A stretch of 17,987 nucleotides of DNA, from NCBI GenBank assembly GCA_045642025.1, contig JAZUIB010000013.1:1-17987 (forward strand), given 5' to 3'. The notes under the pieces were generated by a model, which saw only the letters and a program-made list of their open reading frames with translations, was not told the origin of the DNA and searched no databases. The DNA comes from Equadaptatus sp045642025 (GTDB taxonomy: Bacteria; Synergistota; Synergistia; Synergistales; Synergistaceae). This document shows, in pieces, positions 11,097 through 17,962 of this stretch (position 1 is its first letter; each line of letters starts with the position of its first letter). Both the position numbers and the translations under genes were made by a program.

Positions 11097-11124
11097 AAAT
11101 GACCTCCCGGTAGGGAGGTCATTT
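11097..11124. terminator. Bidirectional terminator between ddl and greA
   Basis: AAATGACCTCCC, loop GGTA, GGGAGGTCATTT: a perfect 12-bp stem with a 4-base loop, with A-rich and T-rich ends so that it works from both sides. It separates the convergent genes ddl (+) and greA (-). Confidence 0.9.
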
Positions 11125-11143
11125 GTGTTTTCCTGTTTGCAAA

Positions 11144-11620
11144 TTACTTTTCGATTTTCGTAATTTTGAGCTTTCTGACGCCGCGCGGTGTACGGACTGT
11201 AACTGTGCTTTTTACAGCGTTGCCGAGAAGCGCAAAGCCTACGGGACTGTCTTTTGAAATCTTATTGGCTTTGATGTCTGCTTCTTCCGTTGCGACTATC
11301 TGATAAGTATAGCACTTTTTCTTTTCTTCGAAGGTGACCGTTGTCCCGAGGCTGACTACGCTTGTGTCGATGTTCTTCTCGTCGATAACAACTGCCTTTG
11401 CAAGCTGTGCTTCAAGCTGGAGAATTCTGCCCTCAATTTTTTCCTGTTCTTCTTTTGCGGCATGATATTCTGCGTTTTCGCTGAGGTCGCCAAATCCACG
11501 GGCTTCTTCAAGCTTTGCTGCTATCTGTGCGCGTCCTTCTGAACGGAGTTCAACAAGTTCTGCTTTAAGCTTGTCGTATCCTTCCTGAGAAAGTTTGATA
11601 TGTTCTTCTACTTTTGCCAT
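11144..11620 (-). CDS. greA: Transcription elongation factor GreA
   Basis: GreA rescues backtracked RNA polymerase by stimulating transcript cleavage through the secondary channel. The product is 158 residues, the family norm. The N-terminal coiled coil starts MAKVEEHIKLSQEGYDKLKAEL and carries the signature GDLSENAEYHAAKEEQ, whose acidic tip holds the Mg ion. The C-terminal FKBP-like domain ends TVRTPRGVRKLKITKIEK. I chose the ATG at 11620 because the minus strand has GGTGGTG about 6 to 12 bases ahead; a GTG at 11632 would add four residues. It stands alone, convergent to ddl and divergent from the thr operon. Confidence 0.96.
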   Translation of the reverse strand: MAKVEEHIKLSQEGYDKLKAELVELRSEGRAQIAAKLEEARGFGDLSENAEYHAAKEEQEKIEGRILQLEAQLAKAVVIDEKNIDTSVVSLGTTVTFEEKKKCYTYQIVATEEADIKANKISKDSPVGFALLGNAVKSTVTVRTPRGVRKLKITKIEK

Positions 11621-11663
11621 AAGAAACACCACCGATGAAATAAAAATTCACTCTAACCCGAGA

Positions 11664-11692
11664 ATTTTAGCAGATAAGCTGAAAAATATCAA
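11664..11692 (-). promoter_or_regulatory. greA promoter
   Basis: On the minus strand TTGATA (11687-11692), a 17-base spacer and TAAAAT (11664-11669) preceded by TGC form a good sigma-70-type promoter. The start site would lie near 11657, giving a leader of about 35 bases before the greA ATG. Confidence 0.65.
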
Positions 11693-11731
11693 ATAAAAGT
11701 GGCAAAACAACGTAAAAATATACATAATTAC

Positions 11732-11760
11732 TTGACAATTTGCTATTGATGCTTTTAAAT
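11732..11760 (+). promoter_or_regulatory. Promoter of the T-box / thr operon
   Basis: A perfect TTGACA lies at 11732-11737, followed after 17 bases by TTAAAT at 11755-11760. Transcription would start near 11767, just ahead of the T-box stem I. It is divergent from the greA promoter, with about 40 bases between the -35 elements. Confidence 0.75.
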
Positions 11761-11766
11761 TAACGA

Positions 11767-12018
11767 ACAATCTGATAATGCAATGCGATGAAGAGGAAAA
11801 GTAACCTGTCAGAGGCTCTACAGAGACGCACTCCTTGTGCTGAAAGAGTGTGACTGCCGGTCAGTTGAAAACCACCTTGGAGCAGCTGCCGAAGTCTTAG
11901 AATAAGAATAAGACAGCCGGGAAGCGCCCGAAACAGCGCACAAAAGGGCGGTTATCCGCCGAACAGGAGTGGAACAGCGGAATTTAGCCGCCTCCTTTTT
12001 CGGAGGCGGTTTTCATTT
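11767..12018 (+). promoter_or_regulatory. T-box leader riboswitch, predicted tRNA-Thr specific
   Basis: The leader has the parts of a T-box that senses uncharged tRNA. Stem I begins with GATGAAGAGG and the loop-E element AGTA at 11800-11803, and returns through GAAA-ACC-ACCTTGGAGC, the usual specifier-loop surroundings; ACC at 11871-11873 would be the threonine codon. A small GGCGG/CCGCC stem lies at 11947-11960. The antiterminator is textbook: AGGAG (11965-11969), a 7-base bulge TGGAACA (11970-11976), GCGG (11977-11980), then CCGC and CTCCT (11988-11996). The bulge TGGA pairs with an NCCA end whose discriminator base is U, fitting many non-proteobacterial tRNA-Thr and not Asn, which the overlapping AAC would specify. 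Uncharged tRNA-Thr should open thrC-thrB-lysC-asd. Confidence 0.92.
11987..12018 (+). terminator. T-box intrinsic terminator
   Basis: CCGCCTCC (11988-11995), loop TTTTTC, GGAGGCGG (12002-12009), then TTTT and a T-rich tail. The 5' arm is the same stretch used as the 3' side of the antiterminator, so the two structures exclude each other. Confidence 0.92.
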
Positions 12019-12038
12019 TAATCACAGGAGGAATTATT

Positions 12039-13079
12039 ATGGGCGTTATTCAAAATTACGGGAAACTTTTACCGGTGACTGATAAGACCCCGCGTATAAC
12101 TCTCGGTGAGGGGAACACACCGCTCGTATATATCGAAAATATCAGTAAAATGCTTGAAATTGAGCTTTACGGAAAACTCGAAGGCTGCAACCCGTCAGGT
12201 TCATTCAAAGACAGAGGCATGGTAATGGCATTTGCAAAAGCACTCGAAGCCGGAGCAAAAGCTTTTGTATGCGCGTCAACAGGCAACACATCAGCATCTG
12301 CGGCAGCTTATGCTGCTGCAGTAGGCAGACCGTGCTATGTACTTCTTCCGGCAGGAAAAGTCGCGCTTGGCAAACTTGCACAGGCTCTCATGTACGGAGC
12401 AAAGGTTATAGCGGTTAAAGGCAACTTTGACAGGGCACTCGAACTTGCGCGGGAAGTTGCAGATAAAGGAGGTTTGGCAATTGTCAACTCAGTCAACCCG
12501 TATCGTCTCTGGGGACAGAGAAGCGGTGCATGGGAAGTCTGCGATATACTCGGAGAAGCACCGGACTGGCATGCAATCCCTGTAGGCAATGCAGGCAATA
12601 TCAGCGCATACTGGGCAGGCTACAAACAGTACAAAGAAATAGGCAAAACCTGCAGGCTGCCGCGTATGATGGGTTTCCAGGCAGAAGGCGCGTCACCTTT
12701 GGTTACAGGCAGACCCTGCCCAAATCCGGAAACAATTGCAACAGCAATACGTATCGGCAACCCTGTAAGCGCTCATCTTGCAAAGGCTGCTGTTGAAGAG
12801 TCGCACGGTGAATTTAATTCTGTAAACGATGAGGAAATTCTTGCCGCGCAGAAACTACTTTCCTCAAAGGGCGGTATATTTGCGGAGCCTGCCTCCTGTG
12901 CACCTCTTGCCGGACTTGTTAAGCTGAAAAAGCTCGGAAAACTTCCAAAAGGAATAAAAGTTGTAATGGTTTTGACAGGTAACGGACTTAAAGACCCTGA
13001 TACTGCGATGTCACAGGCAGGCAGTCCTATAGAAATAGGCAACACACTCGAAGAACTTCTGGGGGTGATGAAGGGTTGA
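12039..13079 (+). CDS. thrC: Threonine synthase
   Basis: ThrC converts O-phospho-L-homoserine to threonine with pyridoxal phosphate, in the cytoplasm. The product has 346 residues, the size of the short Bacillus/archaeal-type enzymes. The PLP lysine is K57 in NPSGSFKDRGM; the phosphate-binding neighbourhood is ASTGNTSASAAAYAA, and AIPVGNAGNI is a glycine-rich cofactor loop. The ATG has AGGAGG 7 bases upstream (12026-12031), directly after the T-box terminator. Its stop TGA overlaps the TTG start of thrB. Expression should rise when tRNA-Thr is uncharged. Confidence 0.96.
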   Translation: MGVIQNYGKLLPVTDKTPRITLGEGNTPLVYIENISKMLEIELYGKLEGCNPSGSFKDRGMVMAFAKALEAGAKAFVCASTGNTSASAAAYAAAVGRPCYVLLPAGKVALGKLAQALMYGAKVIAVKGNFDRALELAREVADKGGLAIVNSVNPYRLWGQRSGAWEVCDILGEAPDWHAIPVGNAGNISAYWAGYKQYKEIGKTCRLPRMMGFQAEGASPLVTGRPCPNPETIATAIRIGNPVSAHLAKAAVEESHGEFNSVNDEEILAAQKLLSSKGGIFAEPASCAPLAGLVKLKKLGKLPKGIKVVMVLTGNGLKDPDTAMSQAGSPIEIGNTLEELLGVMKG

Positions 13080-14050
13080 TAGAAGCAAGCTCAAAAGACC
13101 TTATAGTAATACGCACGCCGGCGACAAGCGCAAACCTGGGCTCAGGTTTTGACTGCCTTGGTATGGCGTTGTCACTTAACAACATATTTAAAATAACCGA
13201 TATCCTTCCAAAAGGTGAATACAGGATAGAGGCTCACGGAGAAAGCGCGCGCGAGCTTCAAGAACCCGAAAACAATCTTGTAATCAAAGCTTACGAATCT
13301 GCCTGCAAAGAATGGGGCATAGAAGGTCCTGGTTTTACAATGTGGTGCCATAACATAATTCCGCTCTGCCGCGGACTCGGAAGTTCTGCAGGCGCTGTTA
13401 CAGGAGGAGTACTTTTTGCCAAAACACTCACAGGCTACGAATGTGACGAAGACGAGCTGCTGCGTGTAATGACAAAACTTGAAGGGCATCCGGACAATGC
13501 AGCACCGTGCTATCTTGGTGGAATGGTTGTAAGCTGCTGGGATCAGCATACACTCCGTTATGTAAAACTTCCGCCTCTTCCGGAAGATGTGCAGTGTGTG
13601 GTAGCTGTTCCTGACGAACGCGTCAGTACGCACGACGCGCGGCAGGCTCTGCCTAAGCAGGTTGCATTTGAAGATGCTGTATTTAACCTTGGGCGCTCGG
13701 CATTCCTTACAGCAGCATGGGCAACAGGAAAATGGGATTATCTGCACTGGGGGATGGACGACAAACTTCATCAGCCGTACAGAACAAAACTTTTCAGCGG
13801 AGGAGAAGAAATATTTGACCGCGTAAAAGCGCTGCCAGAATGTATCAGCGTTGCAATAAGCGGCTCAGGCTCCAGTGTAATAGCAATAGTTCGCGGCGCT
13901 GCACAGCGAGTTGCGGAGACAATGTGCAAAACCTTTATGGAACACGGTGTTGCTTCACAATTCTTTGTACTCGACGGAACATCTCAAGGGGCAACAATAC
14001 ATATTGACGAAATAGAACTTGCAAAAGCGCTAAAGGAGGCGGGATATTAA
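13076..14050 (+). CDS. thrB: Homoserine kinase
   Basis: ThrB is a GHMP-family kinase that phosphorylates homoserine with ATP, making the substrate of ThrC. The 324-residue product shows the three family motifs: PATSANLGSGFDCLGMAL at the start, the ATP loop CRGLGSSAGAVTGG near residue 100, and the C-terminal ISGSGSSVIAIV near residue 260. The start is a TTG at 13076 that overlaps the thrC stop (TTGA), with GGGGTGATGAAGGG upstream, so translation is likely coupled. The stop TAA shares its last A with the ATG of lysC. Confidence 0.95.
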   Translation: MIEASSKDLIVIRTPATSANLGSGFDCLGMALSLNNIFKITDILPKGEYRIEAHGESARELQEPENNLVIKAYESACKEWGIEGPGFTMWCHNIIPLCRGLGSSAGAVTGGVLFAKTLTGYECDEDELLRVMTKLEGHPDNAAPCYLGGMVVSCWDQHTLRYVKLPPLPEDVQCVVAVPDERVSTHDARQALPKQVAFEDAVFNLGRSAFLTAAWATGKWDYLHWGMDDKLHQPYRTKLFSGGEEIFDRVKALPECISVAISGSGSSVIAIVRGAAQRVAETMCKTFMEHGVASQFFVLDGTSQGATIHIDEIELAKALKEAGY

Positions 14051-15282
14051 TGAACTGGAAAAAATGTCCTCTTACAGTGCTTAAATTCGGAGGCACCTCA
14101 GTTGCCGACGCCGAAAGAATGAAACATGTCGCTGAAATAGTAAAAAAAATAAGGGATACCGGAAACCGTGTTGCAGTTGTAGTATCCGCAATGGGTAACA
14201 TGACAGATGACCTTCTTGCCCTTGCGGAAGACGTATCAATGGCACATGACGGCAGAGAACTTGACCAGCTGCTTGCTACAGGGGAACAGCAGAGTGTTGC
14301 GCTTCTTGCGCTTGCACTGCAGCAGTCCGGAATTCCGGCACAGTCATTCACGGCGCGTCAGGCAGGCATAAAAGCCAAAGGATTCCCCATGGAAGGGCGA
14401 ATCTATGACATAGAGCCGCAGGCTGTTGAGAAAGTCCTTGATGAAGGAACAGTAGCAGTTATAACAGGTTTTCAGGCAATAACAGACAACGGAGACGTAA
14501 TTACGCTCGGGCGCGGCGGCTCGGACCTATCTGCAGTTGCACTTGCGGCGGCGCTTAAAGCAGACTCCTGCAGGCTGCTCAAAGATGTTGAAGGCATATT
14601 TACGGCTGACCCTAAAATTGTAAAACAGGCAAAAAAAATAGACAAACTTGACTTTGACGAATGTATGGAACTTGCGGTCAAAGGTGCAGGGGTACTGCAG
14701 GCACGAAGCGTAGAAGTAGCAGCACGATACAAAATACCACTTTATATAGCTTCAAGCTTTGTCGAAAAGGAGGGAACTTGGGTAATGGATAATCCGGTAA
14801 CAGAAGGACTAGTAATAAAATCGGTTGTACATGATACAAAGGTAGCAAAAGTAGTAATCTATGGAGTTCCCGATACCCCGGGTATGGCTGCAGGTCTATT
14901 CTCCAGCCTTGCCAATCAGGGTGTTGGAGTAATGATGATAATACAGAATAACATGCGCGGCGGAGTCAACGACATCGGATTTCTTGTCAAAAAGACTGAC
15001 CTCGAAAAAGGCATACAAGTCTGCAGAAAATACTGTCGTGACACAGATGCGCAAGGCGTATCCTTTGACACGGAAATCTCCCGCGTATCAATAATAGGTG
15101 CAGGAATTGCGAACCATCCGGAAGTACCGTCCAAAATGTTCAAAATACTTGCCGACGCCGGAGTTAACATAGAAATGATAGCATCATCTTCAATGGCAAT
15201 CACGGTTATAGTAGCATCAAACCATGCAGAAGAAGCAGTGCTCGCACTGCATAAAGCATTTATAGAGGAGGCAGCAGTCTAA
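14050..15282 (+). CDS. lysC: Aspartate kinase (aspartokinase, ACT-domain type)
   Basis: LysC phosphorylates aspartate, the first step to lysine, threonine and methionine. The product has 410 residues. The kinase domain (1-240) opens with KFGGTSVADAERM and contains TLGRGGSDLSAVALAAAL and FTADPKIV. Two ACT domains follow (about 265-335 and 345-410), the seat of feedback inhibition. The overall size and order match Bacillus subtilis aspartokinase II, whose gene also makes a beta subunit from an internal start; an equivalent start is present here at codon 246. It is joined to thrB and asd by TAATG overlaps. Placed in a tRNA-Thr-controlled operon, it may be the threonine-branch isozyme, with another aspartokinase elsewhere; that is inference. 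Confidence 0.96.
   Translation: MNWKKCPLTVLKFGGTSVADAERMKHVAEIVKKIRDTGNRVAVVVSAMGNMTDDLLALAEDVSMAHDGRELDQLLATGEQQSVALLALALQQSGIPAQSFTARQAGIKAKGFPMEGRIYDIEPQAVEKVLDEGTVAVITGFQAITDNGDVITLGRGGSDLSAVALAAALKADSCRLLKDVEGIFTADPKIVKQAKKIDKLDFDECMELAVKGAGVLQARSVEVAARYKIPLYIASSFVEKEGTWVMDNPVTEGLVIKSVVHDTKVAKVVIYGVPDTPGMAAGLFSSLANQGVGVMMIIQNNMRGGVNDIGFLVKKTDLEKGIQVCRKYCRDTDAQGVSFDTEISRVSIIGAGIANHPEVPSKMFKILADAGVNIEMIASSSMAITVIVASNHAEEAVLALHKAFIEEAAV
14767..15282 (+). promoter_or_regulatory. Internal translation start for aspartokinase beta subunit
   Basis: Inside lysC a strong AAGGAGGG (14767-14774) stands 10 bases before an in-frame ATG at 14785 (Met246). Translation from there would give a 165-residue protein made only of the two ACT domains. 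B. subtilis lysC is known to do this, giving alpha2beta2 enzyme. A ribosome site this good in the coding frame at the domain border is unlikely by chance. Confidence 0.7.
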
Positions 15283-16280
15283 TGAAAAAAGTAGCAATAC
15301 TTGGAGCAACGGGGTTGGTTGGCCGTGAAATGCTCAAAACACTCGAACAAAGAAACTTCCCTATATCAGAAATTATACCTCTTGCATCGCCGCGCTCAGA
15401 AGGAATGAAAATAAAATACAACGGCGAAGAAATTACAGTCCGTGCAGTAAAAGAAGACTCCTTCAAAGGCGTTGACATAGCAATATTCTCAGCAGGCGGA
15501 GGCACCTCACGCACATGGGCGCCCATTGCCGCAAAATCCGGTGCAATAGTGGTTGACAACAGTTCTGCGTGGCGAATGGACCCTGACTGCCCTCTTGTAG
15601 TTCCCGAAATCAACCCCGAAGATATCAAAAACTGCAAAAAAGGCATCATTGCAAATCCGAACTGCGCAACAATTCAGGCCCTCGTAGCACTTTGGCCGCT
15701 TCACAAAGAAGCAGGACTCACATACATCAACGTCAGCACATACCAAGCTGTTGCAGGAACAGGCATCAAAGGCGTAAACGCTCTTGAAAACGAAGCAAAA
15801 GCATGGTCTGCAAACAAAGAAATATCCACGGAAGGCAGCCCCTACGCGCACCAGATAGCCTTTGACCTACTTCCGCATATCGGTGCCTTTGACGACGAAG
15901 GCATTTCAGAAGAAGAATGGAAAATGGTTAACGAATCAAGAAAAATCATGCACCTGCCGAACCTGCGTGTAAGCGGAATTACAGTCAGAGTCCCCGTATT
16001 CAGAGGACACGGCGAAGCAGTTACCGCGCAGTTTGAAAAAGAAATCACGCCTGCCCGTGCAAAAGAAATCCTAAGCAATGCGAAAGGCGTAATTCTCCGC
16101 GACGACCCCAAAAACGCTGTCTATCCGCTTCCAATAGAAGCCGCAGGCAACGATGCTGTCTATGTCGGACGTGTACGCAGAGACACGGGTCTTGACAACG
16201 CGCTCGCAATGTGGGTTGTGTCAGATAACCTGCGCAAAGGCGCCGCGCTTAACGCTGTACAAATTGCAGAACTACTGTAA
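15282..16280 (+). CDS. asd: Aspartate-semialdehyde dehydrogenase
   Basis: Asd reduces aspartyl phosphate to aspartate semialdehyde with NADPH, the second common step. The 332-residue product has the Rossmann start GATGLVGREML, the catalytic cysteine C128 in NPNCATIQ (commonly NPNCSTIQ), the glutamine motif STYQAVAGTG and the histidine motif VPVFRGHGE. It starts at an ATG that shares the A of the lysC stop. It closes the operon; hom, needed between Asd and ThrB, must lie elsewhere. Confidence 0.96.
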   Translation: MKKVAILGATGLVGREMLKTLEQRNFPISEIIPLASPRSEGMKIKYNGEEITVRAVKEDSFKGVDIAIFSAGGGTSRTWAPIAAKSGAIVVDNSSAWRMDPDCPLVVPEINPEDIKNCKKGIIANPNCATIQALVALWPLHKEAGLTYINVSTYQAVAGTGIKGVNALENEAKAWSANKEISTEGSPYAHQIAFDLLPHIGAFDDEGISEEEWKMVNESRKIMHLPNLRVSGITVRVPVFRGHGEAVTAQFEKEITPARAKEILSNAKGVILRDDPKNAVYPLPIEAAGNDAVYVGRVRRDTGLDNALAMWVVSDNLRKGAALNAVQIAELL

Positions 16281-16299
16281 AATACCTAAAAAAACAAAC

Positions 16300-16327
16300 A
16301 ACTGCACTCCAAAACAGGGGTGCAGTT
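16300..16327 (+). terminator. Terminator after asd
   Basis: AACTGCACTCC, loop AAAACA, GGGGTGCAGTT: an 11-bp stem with one G-T pair, 20 bases past the asd stop, followed by ATTTATAT. On the other strand it is followed by TGTTTGTTTTTTT, so it also stops transcripts coming from the right. Confidence 0.75.
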
Positions 16328-16421
16328 ATTTATATCCAAATTCATAGCAAACACAACTGTAAACAGAAATTGCATAACGAACTCTCAGAACTATAAAATC
16401 GTTTTACCTAACCAGCGGAAC

Positions 16422-16446
16422 AAAAAAATCTCCCCGAACAGGGAGA
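16422..16446 (-). terminator. Terminator of the tRNA-Leu gene
   Basis: On the minus strand TCTCCC, loop TGTTCG, GGGAGA is followed by seven T (16422-16428). It lies 14 bases past the tRNA 3' end. Confidence 0.8.
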
Positions 16447-16460
16447 AATATTTAAAAAAT

Positions 16461-16547
16461 TGGTGTCAAGGAGGGGAATTGAACCCCTAAGAGCTATTGC
16501 TCACTAGATCCTGAATCTAGCGCGTCTACCAGTTCCGCCACCCTGAC
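16461..16547 (-). tRNA. tRNA-Leu (anticodon CAG)
   Basis: On the minus strand an 87-nt class II tRNA folds cleanly. The acceptor GTCAGGG pairs with CCTTGAC with one G-T pair, the discriminator is A, and CCA is encoded. The anticodon arm is CTAGA-TTCAGGA-TCTAG, so the anticodon is CAG, reading CUG. The long variable arm (TGAGCAATAGCTCT region) and the T-arm GGGG-TTCAATT-CCCC are typical of leucine. Confidence 0.96.
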
Positions 16548-16558
16548 GTACGCAAGGT

Positions 16559-16585
16559 ATTATAGCATACTTTTGCCAAAGTCAA
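16559..16585 (-). promoter_or_regulatory. tRNA-Leu promoter
   Basis: On the minus strand TTGACT (16580-16585) and TATAAT (16559-16564), the latter preceded by TGC as an extended -10. The spacer is 15 bases, shorter than the usual 17. The tRNA 5' end is 12 bases past the -10. Confidence 0.75.
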
Positions 16586-16635
16586 CGGAAAAATTGCAAT
16601 GTGCAGGTACGGCAGAGTCATTATGGCAGAGTATA

Positions 16636-16660
16636 AAACTCCGCTGACAAAGCGGAGTTT
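16636..16660 (-). terminator. Hairpin terminator after the HTH fragment
   Basis: AAACTCCGCT, loop GACAA, AGCGGAGTTT: a perfect 10-bp stem. It overlaps the stop region of the minus-strand ORF at 16659. The T-tail on the minus strand is short, so strength is uncertain; on the + strand ATTTTG follows. Confidence 0.6.
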
Positions 16661-16940
16661 ATTTTGCTGATTTAACCTTTGAAATGAATGCCTGGTCTTG
16701 CGCACAGGAGAAAACCTTAAATTTTGCCTCAGGCGGCATTTCTTCCATTAACTTTACCGTTTCAGAAATAGTGCCGTCAGCATTTTTGTAATTGCTGATA
16801 TTGCCATTATCATTCTTTTTGCCTTGATATTCAAACAAATCATTCGGAGAGCAATCAAGTAAATCAAACAATTTTATAACTATCGAAAGAGCAGGAAGCT
16901 GTTTATTCGTTTCCAGTGCAATGCAGTGGATTGCTATCAT
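16659..16940 (-). pseudogene. Truncated XRE/HTH-like regulator remnant
   Basis: The 93-residue frame begins in mid-domain. ALETNKQLPALSIVIKLFDLLDCSPNDLFEYQ closely resembles the second half of a Cro/CI (XRE) helix-turn-helix domain (compare IE.GK..PSL..LIKLADALGVS.DELF). The first recognition helices are missing. The frame is open further upstream, reading RKGVEHLAYYLVDF, which may be a scrambled trace of the lost part. The ATG at 16940 has no ribosome site, whereas AAGGAG lies about 45 bases earlier with no good in-frame start. The C-terminal 45 residues are Lys/Glu-rich and not recognised. I read it as a decayed phage- or element-type regulator; a short functional protein is possible. Confidence 0.5.
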
Positions 16941-16960
16941 AAAAGTGCAGTGTATAAAAT

Positions 16961-16974
16961 CTACTAGATAGTAG
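16961..16974. promoter_or_regulatory. Perfect palindrome CTACTA-GA-TAGTAG, operator candidate
   Basis: Two 6-base arms are exact inverted repeats around GA, 21 bases upstream of the HTH-fragment frame. XRE regulators often bind such a palindrome in their own promoter. The link is positional only. Confidence 0.35.
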
Positions 16975-17026
16975 GCAAGGTGCTCAACTCCTTTCCTGTA
17001 AATAAGATACCGAGAGTGGTGTAGAA

Positions 17027-17057
17027 AAACGCGGAGCCCTCAAACAGCTCCGCGTTT
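17027..17057. terminator. Bidirectional hairpin terminator after the small membrane protein
   Basis: AAACGCGGAGC, 9-base loop, GCTCCGCGTTT: an 11-bp perfect GC-rich stem that overlaps the stop of the minus-strand ORF at 17056. T-rich ends are present on both sides, stronger on the + strand (TATTCTTCTTTT). Confidence 0.75.
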
Positions 17058-17469
17058 ATTCTTCTTTTGTAAATCGTTTTATTAAATAAATGATTGCTTC
17101 TATGGATATAAACCATTTAGTCCATAACCAAATTGCTTTTATATATTGTCTTAAATAAACAAAATCGCCACTTATATCAACATAGAAAAGCCAAAGTCCG
17201 AACAGTACGAAATCTGAGTATGGTCTGTTTCTTGGAATATATGAGAGTGGACAAAATCCTTCTCCTCGTTTATGTGCTTCCTCTTCGTCTTTGTTGTATT
17301 TATTTACTGCCCATGCCATACCAGAGAATATAAAAGTATAGAAATATTTTGCTATAAAAAATAATATTATGCAGAATATTATGCAAAATATATTATCTTC
17401 TACAAGTGTCATTCCGTTTCTTGTGTTATCTATCCATTCTTGGATATTGTACATCAATATTGAAATCAT
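17056..17469 (-). CDS. Small membrane protein, function unknown
   Basis: This 137-residue protein is unrecognised. It has hydrophobic segments at about residues 26-52 (FCIIFCIILFFIAKYFYTFIF), 86-103 and 108-130, and a charged middle (NKYNKDEEEAHKRGEG). The tail KRFTKEE is probably cytoplasmic. An excellent AAAGGAGG lies 9 bases before the ATG, so it is very likely translated. The coding sequence is much richer in A and T than the operons to the left, with many ATA and TTT codons, consistent with acquired DNA. It sits between two small ORFs of unknown role and is followed by a strong hairpin. Confidence 0.6.
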   Translation of the reverse strand: MISILMYNIQEWIDNTRNGMTLVEDNIFCIIFCIILFFIAKYFYTFIFSGMAWAVNKYNKDEEEAHKRGEGFCPLSYIPRNRPYSDFVLFGLWLFYVDISGDFVYLRQYIKAIWLWTKWFISIEAIIYLIKRFTKEE

Positions 17470-17530
17470 GTTATTTGTCCTCCTTTGTGTTTGCCGGTAT
17501 CTGCCACAATGTTCTTCCTCCTTTTGTTTA

Positions 17531-17719
17531 TTACCACTGTTCTAATTTCTCGTCTTCTACAAAATAGATATTTAATTCACCTCTGTCTATTGCTTTATCA
17601 ACAAATTCATAAGCGAATTTGTCAGAGAAGTTAAATGCTTCTGACCCGTCTGATGTCCAGCTTTGGTCAAGTCTAAGAAATTCTTTTCCTCGTGCTGCCG
17701 ATATTCTTTGGATTTGCAT
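17531..17719 (-). CDS. Small hypothetical protein
   Basis: This is a short soluble, acidic frame with no recognised family; the segment SDGSEAFNFSDKFAYEFVDKAIDRGELNIYFV looks like real helix/strand protein. From the ATG at 17719 it has 62 residues; a TTG at 17785 would extend it to 84. Neither start has a good ribosome site. A TATACT lies about 12 bases before the ATG at 17719, so a leaderless or near-leaderless start is possible. It ends about 47 bases before the ribosome site of the next minus-strand gene and may share its transcript. It may be a remnant. Confidence 0.35.
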   Translation of the reverse strand: MQIQRISAARGKEFLRLDQSWTSDGSEAFNFSDKFAYEFVDKAIDRGELNIYFVEDEKLEQW

Positions 17720-17831
17720 TGTTATATGTAGTATAGCATGTTTGTGTGGCAGGGAACTATAAATGTTTTGTTTTTTACAAGCCAAAGGTTATTCTTCAGG
17801 TTTTTTGTGCGGTATGACAAAAATATAAAAA

Positions 17832-17860
17832 CACCTCGGCAGTTGGCTGAGGTGCTTTTT
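17832..17860. terminator. Bidirectional hairpin terminator
   Basis: CACCTCGGC, loop AGTTG, GCTGAGGTG: a 9-bp stem with one G-T pair, with AAAAA before and CTTTTTTATTTT after, so it can work in both directions. It separates the small minus-strand ORFs from the repeat cluster at the edge. Confidence 0.75.
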
Positions 17861-17880
17861 TATTTTCTGTACATCTCCAT

Positions 17881-17962
17881 TGCGAACAAACGGCTCAACT
17901 GTCAAAATAACTGACTGTCGTCCGTTTGTCCGCAAATTTGACTGTTTACGAACAAACGTTCC
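17881..17962. repeat. Three related 13-14-base repeats, one a LexA-box match
   Basis: TGCGAACAAACGG (17881-17893) and CCGTTTGTCCGCA (17922-17934) are inverted copies matching at 12 of 13 positions. A third copy, CGAACAAACGTTCC (17949-17962), fits the Gram-positive LexA/DinR box CGAAC-RNRY-GTTYC at every position. The first two keep only one LexA half-site. They may be operators for an SOS gene beyond the right edge, or iterons/ends of a mobile element. No coding frame is credible in 17786-17987. Confidence 0.45.

Noticed and set aside
13172..13771. Long minus-strand open frame of 199 residues inside thrB
   Set aside because: Antisense to a well-conserved gene, Cys/Phe-rich composition without recognisable motifs and no ribosome site; a codon-usage artefact.
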